This document shows, piece by piece, positions 5,727 through 11,344 of a stretch of 11,344 nt of DNA; position 1 is the first letter of the stretch, and each line of letters opens with the position of its first letter. The stretch comes from DASSCW01 sp036556695. Lineage in GTDB: Bacteria; Chloroflexota; Limnocylindria; QHBO01. The position numbers and the translations under genes were made by a program. The notes below the pieces were generated by a model. It had not been told where the DNA came from, did not search any database, and worked only from the letters and a program-made list of their open reading frames with translations. The stretch covers positions 1-11,344 of the forward strand of contig DATBIY010000096.1 of NCBI GenBank assembly GCA_036556695.1, in the 5' to 3' direction.

Positions 5727-6296
5727 TCACGTCCTTTCACGGTCGGTGGCGAACGGCTCGCCGTGCCCCGGCACCACCAGGTCTGCCGCTTCCAGGATGC
5801 GACGCCGGCTGGCCTCGAGGGCCGGCTGATCCTCGGCCAGCGGATCCACCTCCGGCGTGCGGTCGCTGCGCCACCAGGTGTGGGTGCAGGCAACGACCCG
5901 GTCAGCGGTCTCGACCATCACGGTCAGGTCCTCGCGCGTGTGGCCCGGCGTCATCATCAGCCATACGTGCGGCGTGAGGCGGAAGCCGTCGCCGTCGTGG
6001 TCCAGCCACTGGTCGCCGACGTAGCGTGCCCAGGCATCGACCACCGCGGCGTTCGGAAACATGCCGGCGTTGAGCGCGTGATCGGGGTGATGATGCGTGA
6101 GCACCACGTGCGTCACGTCCTCGACGGACAGGCCCAGCGCGCGGAGCGGCTCGAGGATCGCCGCGCGCTCGGCAACCATGCCGGGGTCGATGATGATCCG
6201 CGCCTCGCCGTCGACGGCCAGGCTCACGCTGCTGCCGACGGTGACACTGCTGTCGCGGATGTAGCCGGCGTGCAGCAGGTGAAATTCGGCAGGCAT
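5727..6296 (-). CDS. MBL-fold metallo-hydrolase, MBLAC1-like
   Basis: This 189-aa compact metallo-beta-lactamase-fold hydrolase has the main metal motif THHHPDH at 67-73, giving H68, H70, D72 and H73. It also has PGHT (H119) and a C-terminal PGHGEPF (H178). The position where most relatives have the metal-bridging Asp (usually AGD) reads ACTHTWW (136-142), so that Asp is absent and H139 or T138 stands near it. Small proteins of this kind are annotated as MBLAC1-like or glyoxalase II-like, and the substrate is unknown. There is no signal peptide in the chosen form, so it is cytoplasmic. The ATG at 6296 is preferred over a frame open 84 codons further upstream because that extension would run through the divergent LVIVD gene's promoter and coding start. 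A CAGACT hexamer lies eight bases upstream, a weak leaderless promoter candidate. Confidence 0.87.
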   Translation of the reverse strand: MPAEFHLLHAGYIRDSSVTVGSSVSLAVDGEARIIIDPGMVAERAAILEPLRALGLSVEDVTHVVLTHHHPDHALNAGMFPNAAVVDAWARYVGDQWLDHDGDGFRLTPHVWLMMTPGHTREDLTVMVETADRVVACTHTWWRSDRTPEVDPLAEDQPALEASRRRILEAADLVVPGHGEPFATDRERT

Positions 6297-6332
6297 CGGC
6301 GGGGAGTCTGAACCATTCGAGGCGGGAGCGCC

Positions 6333-6338
6333 TAGTCT
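6333..6338 (+). promoter_or_regulatory. -10 box of a likely leaderless promoter for the LVIVD lipoprotein
   Basis: TAGTCT is followed by seven bases (gcgcggc) and then the ATG at 6346, with no Shine-Dalgarno sequence. The start of the divergent MBL gene is only 49 bp away, so the two promoters lie back to back and probably share upstream DNA. Confidence 0.5.
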
Positions 6339-6345
6339 GCGCGGC

Positions 6346-7773
6346 ATGCATTTCGGCGTCGCGCGCCCGCCCAGGCTGCGCATCGGCTCATTGCTCCTTG
6401 CGCTCGCCCTGCTGGCCGCCTGCTCGGGAGGCCCCCAGGCGGCGGCCACCCCAACCCCGCTGCCCGGACGCGAGCACGCGCCGCACGAGACGCTGCCACC
6501 CGATGCCACGCCCTTCCCCGACCGCCTGGGCGGCGAGATCGCCGCCATCGGCAGGCTTCCGAAGGACGATCACAGCGCCGACTTCTTCAATTCGGACCTC
6601 GCGTTCTGGGGCGACATGGCCGTGCAGGGCAGCTACGACGGATTCCGGCTGATCGACATCACCGACCCGGAGCGTCCACAGCTGCTGGCCGACGTCGCCT
6701 GCCGCGGGCCGCAGGGCGACGTCTCGATCTGGCAGGACCTGGTGCTCGTCAGCGTCGACCGGCCGCAGAGCTCGCCGGGTTGCGACTCGGAGGACGCGGA
6801 CAAGGTGGATCCGCTCTTCCTGCCGGACGAGGGGCCCTGGGAGGGCATCCGCATCTTCGACGTGTCGCGGCCGTCGGCGCCCCGGCTGGTCACGTCTGTG
6901 GCGACCGACTGCGGCTCGCACACCCACACCCTGCTGCCCGATCTCGAGCACGACCGGTTGCTGGTCTACGTCAGCTCGTACGCGTTGCAGGTGGATCCGG
7001 CGCTGGCTCCCGACTGCCTGAACCCGCACGGCCATATCAGTGTGCTGGAGGTCCCGCTCGACGCGCCGGAGGAGGCGCGGGTCATAGCGCGGCCGCATCT
7101 CTTCGACACGCCGGCCTGGCAGGTGTGGCCCGGCGCCGGCCCGGGCCTGGAGGACACGGCCGGGTGCCATGACATCACCCTCGACATGGCGCGCGCCCTG
7201 GCCGCCGGCGCGTGCATGAGCGAGGGCCAGATCTGGGACCTGGCCGATCCCGAGCGTCCAGCTGCGCTGGCGCACCTGGACCTGCCCGATGTCAGCTTCT
7301 GGCACTCGGCCGCCTGGAGCAACGACGGCTCCGTTGTCATCTTCGGCGACGAGAACCTGGCCGAGGCCGGCTGCACCGATGCGCCCCTGGGCTCGCTGTG
7401 GTTCTACCGCGTGGACGACCCCGCTCGGCCGCAGCTGGCCGGGCGCTTCAGCCTGGACCGATACCAGGGCAGCGACATCTGCTCGGCCCACATGTTCAAC
7501 GTGATCCCGGGCATCGACCGCGACCTCCTGGTTTCGGCGTTCTACTCCGGCGGGACCTCGGTCATCGACTTCACCGATCCCTCCAACCCGGTCGAGATCG
7601 CTTACTTCGACGCCGGCGGCCGCGCTCCCGGCGACGACTGGTCCTCGTACTGGTACCGAGGCCACATCTACGCCTCCGATCATCTCCGCGGCCTGGACGT
7701 CTTCAGGCTGTCCCTGCCCGACCTGGGCGACACCACGATGCTCGACCACCTCAACCCGCAGACCCAGGAGTAG
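6346..7773 (+). CDS. LVIVD-repeat lipoprotein (beta-propeller-like, surface exposed)
   Basis: This 475-aa protein starts with a lipoprotein signal peptide: basic residues, a hydrophobic stretch at about 12-24 and the lipobox LLAAC with the lipidated C26. A low-complexity Ala/Pro/Thr linker follows (to about 58). The rest contains at least five LVIVD-type units, recognisable by the D-[IVLF]-x-[DR]-P-x-x-P core: DITDPERPQ (104), DVSRPSAPR (172), DLADPERPA (298), RVDDPARPQ (355) and DFTDPSNPV (408). Such repeats form propeller-like folds on the outside of the cytoplasmic membrane. Histidine-bearing segments (CGSHTHT, AGCHDIT, SFWHSA, CSAHMFN) recur where blades would meet, resembling a metal-site pattern, but this is only suggestive. 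Eight cysteines remain after the lipobox, an even number that would suit disulfides. The function is unknown; it need not be co-transcribed with the next gene, from which a likely terminator separates it. Confidence 0.88.
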   Translation: MHFGVARPPRLRIGSLLLALALLAACSGGPQAAATPTPLPGREHAPHETLPPDATPFPDRLGGEIAAIGRLPKDDHSADFFNSDLAFWGDMAVQGSYDGFRLIDITDPERPQLLADVACRGPQGDVSIWQDLVLVSVDRPQSSPGCDSEDADKVDPLFLPDEGPWEGIRIFDVSRPSAPRLVTSVATDCGSHTHTLLPDLEHDRLLVYVSSYALQVDPALAPDCLNPHGHISVLEVPLDAPEEARVIARPHLFDTPAWQVWPGAGPGLEDTAGCHDITLDMARALAAGACMSEGQIWDLADPERPAALAHLDLPDVSFWHSAAWSNDGSVVIFGDENLAEAGCTDAPLGSLWFYRVDDPARPQLAGRFSLDRYQGSDICSAHMFNVIPGIDRDLLVSAFYSGGTSVIDFTDPSNPVEIAYFDAGGRAPGDDWSSYWYRGHIYASDHLRGLDVFRLSLPDLGDTTMLDHLNPQTQE

Positions 7774-7819
7774 GCACCAGCCCGCCTGCCACGATGCGGG
7801 TGGCGGTCCGGTGCTGTCC

Positions 7820-7843
7820 GGTGCGGTCGACCGTGCCTTTATG
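7820..7843 (+). terminator. Probable weak terminator after the LVIVD gene
   Basis: GGTGCGG (7820-7826) pairs with CCGTGCC (7831-7837) around a TCGA tetraloop, with two central G-T pairs; the core CGGTCGACCG is a perfect palindrome. TTTATGTT follows, a poor but T-rich tail. It lies 47 bp beyond the stop codon. The palindromic core could instead be a protein-binding site. Confidence 0.45.
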
Positions 7844-7894
7844 TTGACTCTTGGTACTGACCCCTAGTACCACGGCAGGACCTTCGACTAGGCT
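7844..7894 (+). promoter_or_regulatory. Promoter/operator region of the secreted-protein gene
   Basis: A perfect dyad, TGGTACT (7852-7858), seven bases, AGTACCA (7866-7872), has the size and symmetry of a dimeric-regulator operator. It directly follows TTGACT (7844-7849), a possible -35. A second inverted pair overlaps it: CCTAGT (7863-7868) and ACTAGG (7887-7892). TAGGCT (7889-7894) is the best -10 candidate and would give a leader of about 70 bases before the ATG at 7971. The exact -35/-10 pairing is not settled. Confidence 0.5.
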
Positions 7895-7970
7895 CGCGGC
7901 GGCGTCATCTGTCCGTGCCCCCTTTCAACGAAACGAATGCGCGGACCGCCTCACTTACGGTGGAGAGGAT

Positions 7971-8843
7971 ATGTCCCGAGCCCTGCAAGTCCGGTATTTC
8001 ACTCCCGTCATCGGCCTGATCACCACGCTGCTTACGTTCCTGGCCTTGACGGCGGCGCCGGTGGCGGCAGCCAACGGCAACAACGGCACGGTGAAGATCC
8101 ACGACGGTGCGACCGAGAACGAGCCGGTCATCGCGAACCAGCCGCACGTCTGCGATTTCCACCTGCACTTCTTCTTCTCGGACGCCGGCCAGACCGGTGA
8201 CTGGTGGATCCAGTCCTGGCCGCCCACCGGCGACAAGACGACCGTGATGTCTGGCACCTACCTGTCAGACGGGATCGGCGAGTACCGGGATCCGGCGGTC
8301 GGGTCGCACTCTCTGCCCAACGGCCACTACAAGCTGTTCTGGCAGGGTCGAAACGAGAAGAACATTAAGCACAAGGTCTTCTGGGTTGACTGCGATCCGA
8401 CTCCGCCGCCCCCGCCGCCCGGCGAGTGCACGTGGTTCTTCGGAAGCGCTGCGGCCAACACCCAGTTCCACGAGAATGACACCCACCTCGGTGGCACCTT
8501 CACCGAGATCGAGAACGACTGGCGCATGCTCGTTCGGGACGAGGACGACGGCACGAGGGTCGGGCGCTTCCCCGCGGTGAAGAAGGTCACCCTGGGTGAT
8601 TCGGCCACGATCACCTTCGCCGGCACCATCCACATCGAGAAGCTGCTGTGGCACGACAACGACCCGAAGGCAGGCGAAGCTGGATGGTCGTTCAACGGCA
8701 CGCCGGGTCCTGTGACCCCGAACCAGCAGAGCATCTTCCAGGACGTGGACATCACGACCAGCATCGCGAACGTCGATGCCGGTGGTGACTCCGGTGGGAT
8801 CGACTTCTGCTTCACCGAGCAGCAGACGGAGACGCCCCGCTGA
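7971..8843 (+). CDS. Secreted two-domain protein of unknown function
   Basis: This 290-aa exported protein begins with a Sec signal peptide: arginines at 3 and 8, a hydrophobic core at about 12-27 and a probable cleavage after APVAAA near residue 34. Domain 1 (about 38-141) contains GTVKIHDGA, HVCDFHLHFFFSD, DWWIQSWPPTGD and GHYKLFWQGR, ending in FWVDC. From memory this resembles predicted secreted proteins of Actinomycetota and Chloroflexota without a known function. A proline linker (PTPPPPPP, 143-150) leads to domain 2 (about 151-282), which I do not recognise; it is rich in acidic and aromatic residues and ends GIDFCF. Each domain has exactly two cysteines, C61/C141 and C153/C280, placed at its ends, which suggests one disulfide per domain. 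No anchor or sorting signal is seen. The ATG at 7971 is chosen because the signal peptide begins there and GGTGGAGAGG precedes it. Confidence 0.82.
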   Translation: MSRALQVRYFTPVIGLITTLLTFLALTAAPVAAANGNNGTVKIHDGATENEPVIANQPHVCDFHLHFFFSDAGQTGDWWIQSWPPTGDKTTVMSGTYLSDGIGEYRDPAVGSHSLPNGHYKLFWQGRNEKNIKHKVFWVDCDPTPPPPPPGECTWFFGSAAANTQFHENDTHLGGTFTEIENDWRMLVRDEDDGTRVGRFPAVKKVTLGDSATITFAGTIHIEKLLWHDNDPKAGEAGWSFNGTPGPVTPNQQSIFQDVDITTSIANVDAGGDSGGIDFCFTEQQTETPR

Positions 8844-8857
8844 ACGGAGCTTGACCT

Positions 8858-8897
8858 GAGGGGACCGAGGCCAGCGCCGCGGTCCCCTCTCTTTTTT
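8858..8897 (+). terminator. Strong intrinsic terminator of the secreted-protein gene
   Basis: GAGGGGACCG (8858-8867) pairs perfectly over ten bases with CGGTCCCCTC (8880-8889) around a 12-base loop, followed by a run of six T (8892-8897). It lies 14 bases after the TGA at 8841-8843, so it ends that transcript and insulates corA. Confidence 0.93.
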
Positions 8898-8949
8898 CGC
8901 GCTTTCCGCTGCCGCGCGGGTCGCGGAGGCATGTGCTGAACTACGGCGG

Positions 8950-8955
8950 TACCCT
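8950..8955 (+). promoter_or_regulatory. -10 box of the corA promoter
   Basis: TACCCT lies nine bases before the corA ATG, implying a leaderless or nearly leaderless message starting within three bases of the start codon. No Shine-Dalgarno sequence and no consensus -35 were found. Confidence 0.45.
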
Positions 8956-8964
8956 GCGCAGACC

Positions 8965-9960
8965 ATGGTGAGGCAGCTTCCCAGGCTTCTGCGACCGCGC
9001 CGCATCGCGGGTGACGGCGGCGAGCAGGCCGCGCCGCTCGAGCAGCCGCGCATCGAGGAGGTGGCCGCTGCTGGGCTGCGCTGGTATCACGTCCAGGAGC
9101 CGAGCTCGGCGGACATCGCCTGGGTGGCCGAGCACTTCAGCTTCCACCCGCTGGACCTGGAGGACGTGGCCAGCATCAACCAGCGCCCGAAGCTGGATGT
9201 CTACGACGACTACCTGTTCCTGGTGGTGCAGTTCCCCCGCTTCGACAAGGCGACCGGGCGGCTGCACGCCGTCGAGCTCGACGTCTTCATCGGTCCCGAC
9301 TACGTCATCACCCTGCCGGAGGAGCCCATCGTTCCGCTGCCGGCCATGTGGGAGCGCGTCCAGGAGCAGCCCGAAGTCCGCGATGCACTGTTCGGCGGGG
9401 GATCCGGCCGCCTGCTGTACGAGATCCTGGACCGATGCGTGGACGCCTGCTTCCCGATGCTCGGCCAGCTCGGCCGCAAGCTGCGGCGCCTGGAGGACGA
9501 CATCTTCGAGGGCCGATCGCGCGAGATCGTCCGCGACATCAGCAACACCAAACAGGAGATCATCAACTTCCGGGCGATGATCCGGCCGCAGCGCGCCGTG
9601 TTCCGAGCGCTGGAGCGCGCCAAGCAGCGGCACTTCGGCGAGGAGCTGGACGTTTACTTCGACGACCTGACCGATGCCTCCGAGCGCATCTGGGACGTGC
9701 TGGAGAACTTCAAGGAGATCGTCGAAGCGCTGGAGTCGTCCAATGAGTCGGTGCTGTCGCATCGGCTCAACGACGTGCTCCGCGTGCTGACCGCCGCGAG
9801 CGTGGTGCTCCTGCCGCTGACGCTGATCGCCAGCATCTGGGGCATGAACGTGCCGGTGCCGGGCGAGGGTAGTGCCGGCACGTTCTGGCTGATCATGGTG
9901 GTGATGGCCGCCCTGCTGGTGGGGATGGTCCTCTACTTCCGCCGCCGCGGCTGGCTGTAG
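8965..9960 (+). CDS. corA: CorA-family divalent metal (Mg2+/Co2+) transporter
   Basis: CorA proteins are homopentameric channels that admit Mg2+ and sometimes Co2+ or Ni2+ down the membrane potential. The 331-aa sequence has the expected order. A soluble N-terminal alpha/beta domain (about 30-150) includes FHPLDLEDVASINQRPKLDVYDDYLFLVVQFPRF and FIGPDYVITLP. A long helical stalk follows (about 155-270; RRLEDDIFEGRSREIVRDISNTKQEIINFRAMIRPQ). Two C-terminal helices flank the signature GMN at 293-295 (IWGMNVPVPGEG), and the protein ends in a basic tail RRRGWL. GMN is the selectivity-filter motif, so transport function is likely. The length is typical. An alpha/beta-hydrolase gene starts nine bases after its stop and is probably co-transcribed. 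The symbol is a family label; paralogues specific for other metals exist. Confidence 0.95.
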   Translation: MVRQLPRLLRPRRIAGDGGEQAAPLEQPRIEEVAAAGLRWYHVQEPSSADIAWVAEHFSFHPLDLEDVASINQRPKLDVYDDYLFLVVQFPRFDKATGRLHAVELDVFIGPDYVITLPEEPIVPLPAMWERVQEQPEVRDALFGGGSGRLLYEILDRCVDACFPMLGQLGRKLRRLEDDIFEGRSREIVRDISNTKQEIINFRAMIRPQRAVFRALERAKQRHFGEELDVYFDDLTDASERIWDVLENFKEIVEALESSNESVLSHRLNDVLRVLTAASVVLLPLTLIASIWGMNVPVPGEGSAGTFWLIMVVMAALLVGMVLYFRRRGWL

Positions 9961-9969
9961 CCACGGCCG

Positions 9970-10776
9970 GTGGGCCGCTTCCTCGAGGTTGACGGCGAGC
10001 GGGTCCACGTTGTCGAGTCCGGCTCGGGGCCGCCGGTGCTGCTGATCCACGGCTTTCCCAGCAACTCCACGGCGTTTGCGCTGCTCATGCCGCGGCTGGC
10101 GGCGAGGCACACCATGGTGGCGGTTGACATGGTCGGCTTCGGGGGGTCGACCCGCCGCCCCCGACGCCCGCTCGACGGTGCCACGTTCGCGGATCGGCTG
10201 GCCGCCCTGCTGGACGCCCTGGGACCCGGCTGGTACAGACCGGACGTGGTTGGCCTGTCGTGGGGCGGATCCGTGGCCCAGCGCCTGGCCGCCCGCCATC
10301 CGCAGCGGGTTCGACGCCTCGCCCTGCTCGCCCCGGTCAGCGCCGCGAAGGTGCTGCCCCTGTCCACGGTGAACCTGCTCGGGCTTGCCCTTGCCATCCG
10401 CGTACCGGCCGTCGGGCGCCTCGCCGTGCGCCGCTTCCTGGGTCGCATGCCGGACGTCCCACCCGCCGACGTGGACGCGCTGGTCCGCGGCTACACCGAC
10501 CCGCTGCGACGGCCCGGCACGCTGGCCGCACTGCGTCGCTTCGTGCGAGACACCGCCTCGACACCACCCATCGCGCTGGACGGCATCCGTGCGCCGACGC
10601 TCGTTGTTGTGCCGGAGGCGGACCGCGTCGTGCCGCCGGCGGACGGCTACGCCATCGCGGCGGCGATCCCTGGGGCGCGGCTCGAGCGGCTGGCGGGAGT
10701 CGGCCATGCGCTCCAGTTCGAGGCGGCCGATCGGGTGGCCGCGCTGCTGGACCAGTTTCTGGGAGAGGAGCCTTAG
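9970..10776 (+). CDS. Alpha/beta-fold hydrolase
   Basis: This 268-aa serine hydrolase has a complete catalytic set: the oxyanion motif LLIHGFPSN at 24-32, the nucleophile elbow GLSWGG with S97, the acid D218 in PEADRVVPP and H246 in GVGHALQFE. The cap region (about 127-195) is helical and basic (RRFLGRMPDVPPADVDALVRGY). The family includes esterases, epoxide hydrolases, dehalogenases and C-C hydrolases, and the substrate cannot be told. A GTG start at 9970 is used because the family's first strand begins at once (RFLEVDGERVHVVESGSG) and no other start is near. There is no Shine-Dalgarno sequence, so translation may depend on coupling to corA, whose stop lies nine bases upstream. There is no signal peptide; it is cytoplasmic. 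Its TAG stop shares bases with the TAA stop of the convergent TfoX-N gene. Confidence 0.93.
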   Translation: MGRFLEVDGERVHVVESGSGPPVLLIHGFPSNSTAFALLMPRLAARHTMVAVDMVGFGGSTRRPRRPLDGATFADRLAALLDALGPGWYRPDVVGLSWGGSVAQRLAARHPQRVRRLALLAPVSAAKVLPLSTVNLLGLALAIRVPAVGRLAVRRFLGRMPDVPPADVDALVRGYTDPLRRPGTLAALRRFVRDTASTPPIALDGIRAPTLVVVPEADRVVPPADGYAIAAAIPGARLERLAGVGHALQFEAADRVAALLDQFLGEEP

Positions 10777-11132
10777 CGACCGGCTTTCGGTGGCTTGCTG
10801 GCCACGTGGTCCAGCGCGCGACGCACCCAGGGCATGGCCTCAGCAGTGTCGGCGGCGAGCTCCGCGGGCAGCACCACGTACTCGCGCATCGGCCTACCGG
10901 GCATTGGCGAGAATTCGGTGCCGCCGGCATCGGCCAGCGCCGCGCGCTGGTCATCGGGCAGGCGGACGAACCAGTTGGAGCGGAAGAGGCCGGTGAAGAG
11001 GTGGCCGTTCACGAATCCGGCGGGGTAGCCGAACATCTTGCGAACCGCGGCGCCGGGCAGCTCCGCGACCGCGCTGCTGAAGCGCTCAACCAGCTCGGGC
11101 GGGGCCTTCTCCCAGTCAGGTCCGTGCGGCAT
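10773..11132 (-). CDS. TfoX N-terminal-domain protein
   Basis: This 119-aa protein consists of a single TfoX-N domain (about 15-112). The family's conserved core is plain: RKMFGYPAGFVNGHLFTGLF at 31-50, FVRLPDDQRAALADAGG at 55-71 and PMREYVVLP at 81-89. TfoX of gamma-proteobacteria regulates competence, but stand-alone TfoX-N proteins occur widely in non-competent bacteria and their role is unknown, so no competence function is claimed. The ATG at 11132 begins just before the domain. Ribosome-site support is weak (GAGGG 13 bases upstream). A TACCCT hexamer on the minus strand at 11175-11180 could be the -10, giving a leader of about 35 bases. The gene converges on the alpha/beta-hydrolase gene with a four-base shared end, TTAG. 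Confidence 0.9.
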   Translation of the reverse strand: MPHGPDWEKAPPELVERFSSAVAELPGAAVRKMFGYPAGFVNGHLFTGLFRSNWFVRLPDDQRAALADAGGTEFSPMPGRPMREYVVLPAELAADTAEAMPWVRRALDHVASKPPKAGR

Positions 11133-11185
11133 TTCGGTCAGGTGCCCTCGCGCGTGAACATCGGCCTGCGGCCGAGGGTAGCACC

Positions 11186-11275
11186 AGTGTCGCCTGGTTG
11201 GCCCGGGTCCGTGCCGACCGGCCCCGGCAGGCGACGCTGAACCGATGCCCCGCCAGCACCCCGGCGGGGCATCGG
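11186..11275. other. Two consecutive stem-loops in the right-end intergenic region
   Basis: Stem 1: AGTGTCGCCTG (11186-11196) pairs with CAGGCGACGCT (11228-11238), 11 bp with one T-G pair, and CCGGG/CCCGG can pair inside it. Stem 2: CCGATGCCCCGCC (11242-11254) pairs perfectly over 13 bp with GGCGGGGCATCGG (11263-11275) around an 8-base loop. Neither is followed by a T-run on either strand. They could be a processed terminator, the 3' end of a gene beyond the window, or part of a structured RNA. Confidence 0.6.
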
Positions 11276-11344
11276 CTTGGGGAAGGTTTGTGGAAAAGCC
11301 CGGCGCCTCGCCGAAAAGTCGGGGATAAAGGGTCTTGTGACGCC
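11276..11344. other. Non-coding right edge, possible promoter-region DNA
   Basis: No open frame is convincing here. Visible elements are a small hairpin CGGCG-cct-CGCCG (11301-11313) flanked by GAAAAGCC and GAAAAGTC, a minus-strand TTTTCCACA (11289-11297) that fits the loose DnaA-box pattern, and a minus-strand TTATCCCC just beyond. The AT-richer patch suggests upstream DNA of a gene outside the window. Confidence 0.3.

Noticed and set aside
6297..6548. Upstream extension of the MBL-fold protein by 84 residues
   Set aside because: It would be encoded opposite the signal peptide and linker of the LVIVD gene, and the MBL fold already starts at the internal ATG.
6388..7749. A 453-codon open frame on the minus strand, opposite the LVIVD gene
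   Set aside because: No recognisable domain and biased composition; the plus strand has a lipobox, repeats and a fitting promoter.
7807..7826. Tandem GTCCGGTGCT/GTCCGGTGCG duplication
   Set aside because: Two short units in GC-rich intergenic DNA, overlapping the terminator candidate; no sign of function on its own.
7851..7970. Upstream GTG start extending the secreted protein by 40 residues
   Set aside because: It would bury the signal peptide and run through the dyad and promoter region.
8941..10707. A 588-codon open frame on the minus strand, opposite corA and the hydrolase gene
   Set aside because: Its product is a low-complexity Arg/Gly/His/Gln-rich string with no domain, while the plus strand encodes two complete, motif-bearing proteins. 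Long antisense frames are expected at this GC content.
11289..11297. TTTTCCACA on the minus strand as a DnaA box or replication origin
   Set aside because: A single loose match; there is no box cluster, AT-rich unwinding region, or dnaA, dnaN or rpmH gene in the window.
1..11344. Mobile elements, CRISPR arrays, tRNA or rRNA genes
   Set aside because: No transposase or integrase, regularly spaced repeats, cloverleaf or rRNA-like sequence was seen on either strand.

Overview
This is chromosomal DNA from a high-GC bacterium (roughly two thirds G+C by eye), probably an uncultivated free-living or soil/freshwater lineage. The gene content fits Actinomycetota or a Chloroflexota group such as Limnocylindria: a SigG/SigX5-type ECF sigma factor with a SnoaL tail, a lone STAS protein, a DoxX protein, an LVIVD lipoprotein, and a secreted protein resembling predicted proteins of those phyla. 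Several genes appear leaderless, with a TANNNT -10 box 6 to 9 bases before the start codon, which is common in both groups. The assignment is an inference; no rRNA or other marker gene is present.

Layout, left to right. (1) A FAD-linked oxidoreductase runs off the left edge on the minus strand. It is divergent from a small STAS-domain protein, and the region between them is rich in nested inverted repeats. (2) The STAS gene converges on, and overlaps by 90 bp, an ECF sigma factor with a SnoaL-like C-terminal domain. A four-helix membrane protein lies upstream of the sigma gene on the same strand. (3) A small Rieske [2Fe-2S] protein (plus strand) converges on msrA, with a DoxX-family membrane protein upstream of msrA. 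Together these look like a small redox or oxidative-stress neighbourhood. (4) An MFS exporter diverges from doxX and converges on an MBL-fold hydrolase; a 175-bp gap between them holds a long imperfect hairpin and a second copy of its 3' arm. (5) An LVIVD-repeat lipoprotein diverges from the hydrolase, followed by a two-domain secreted protein of unknown function with an operator-like dyad upstream and a textbook terminator downstream. (6) A CorA-type transporter and an alpha/beta hydrolase form a tight pair whose stop codon overlaps that of a convergent TfoX-N protein. (7) The right end is non-coding and holds two consecutive stem-loops.

The window reads as ordinary accessory or housekeeping chromosome with no mobile element, CRISPR array, tRNA or rRNA. 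The items most worth following are regulatory or structural: the switch-like repeats before the STAS gene, the codon-aligned antisense STAS/sigma overlap, 11-bp-phased tandem motifs upstream of msrA and doxX, the dyad before the secreted protein, the convergent-gap hairpin, and the paired stem-loops at the right end. The two-domain secreted protein is the best candidate for an undescribed protein family.
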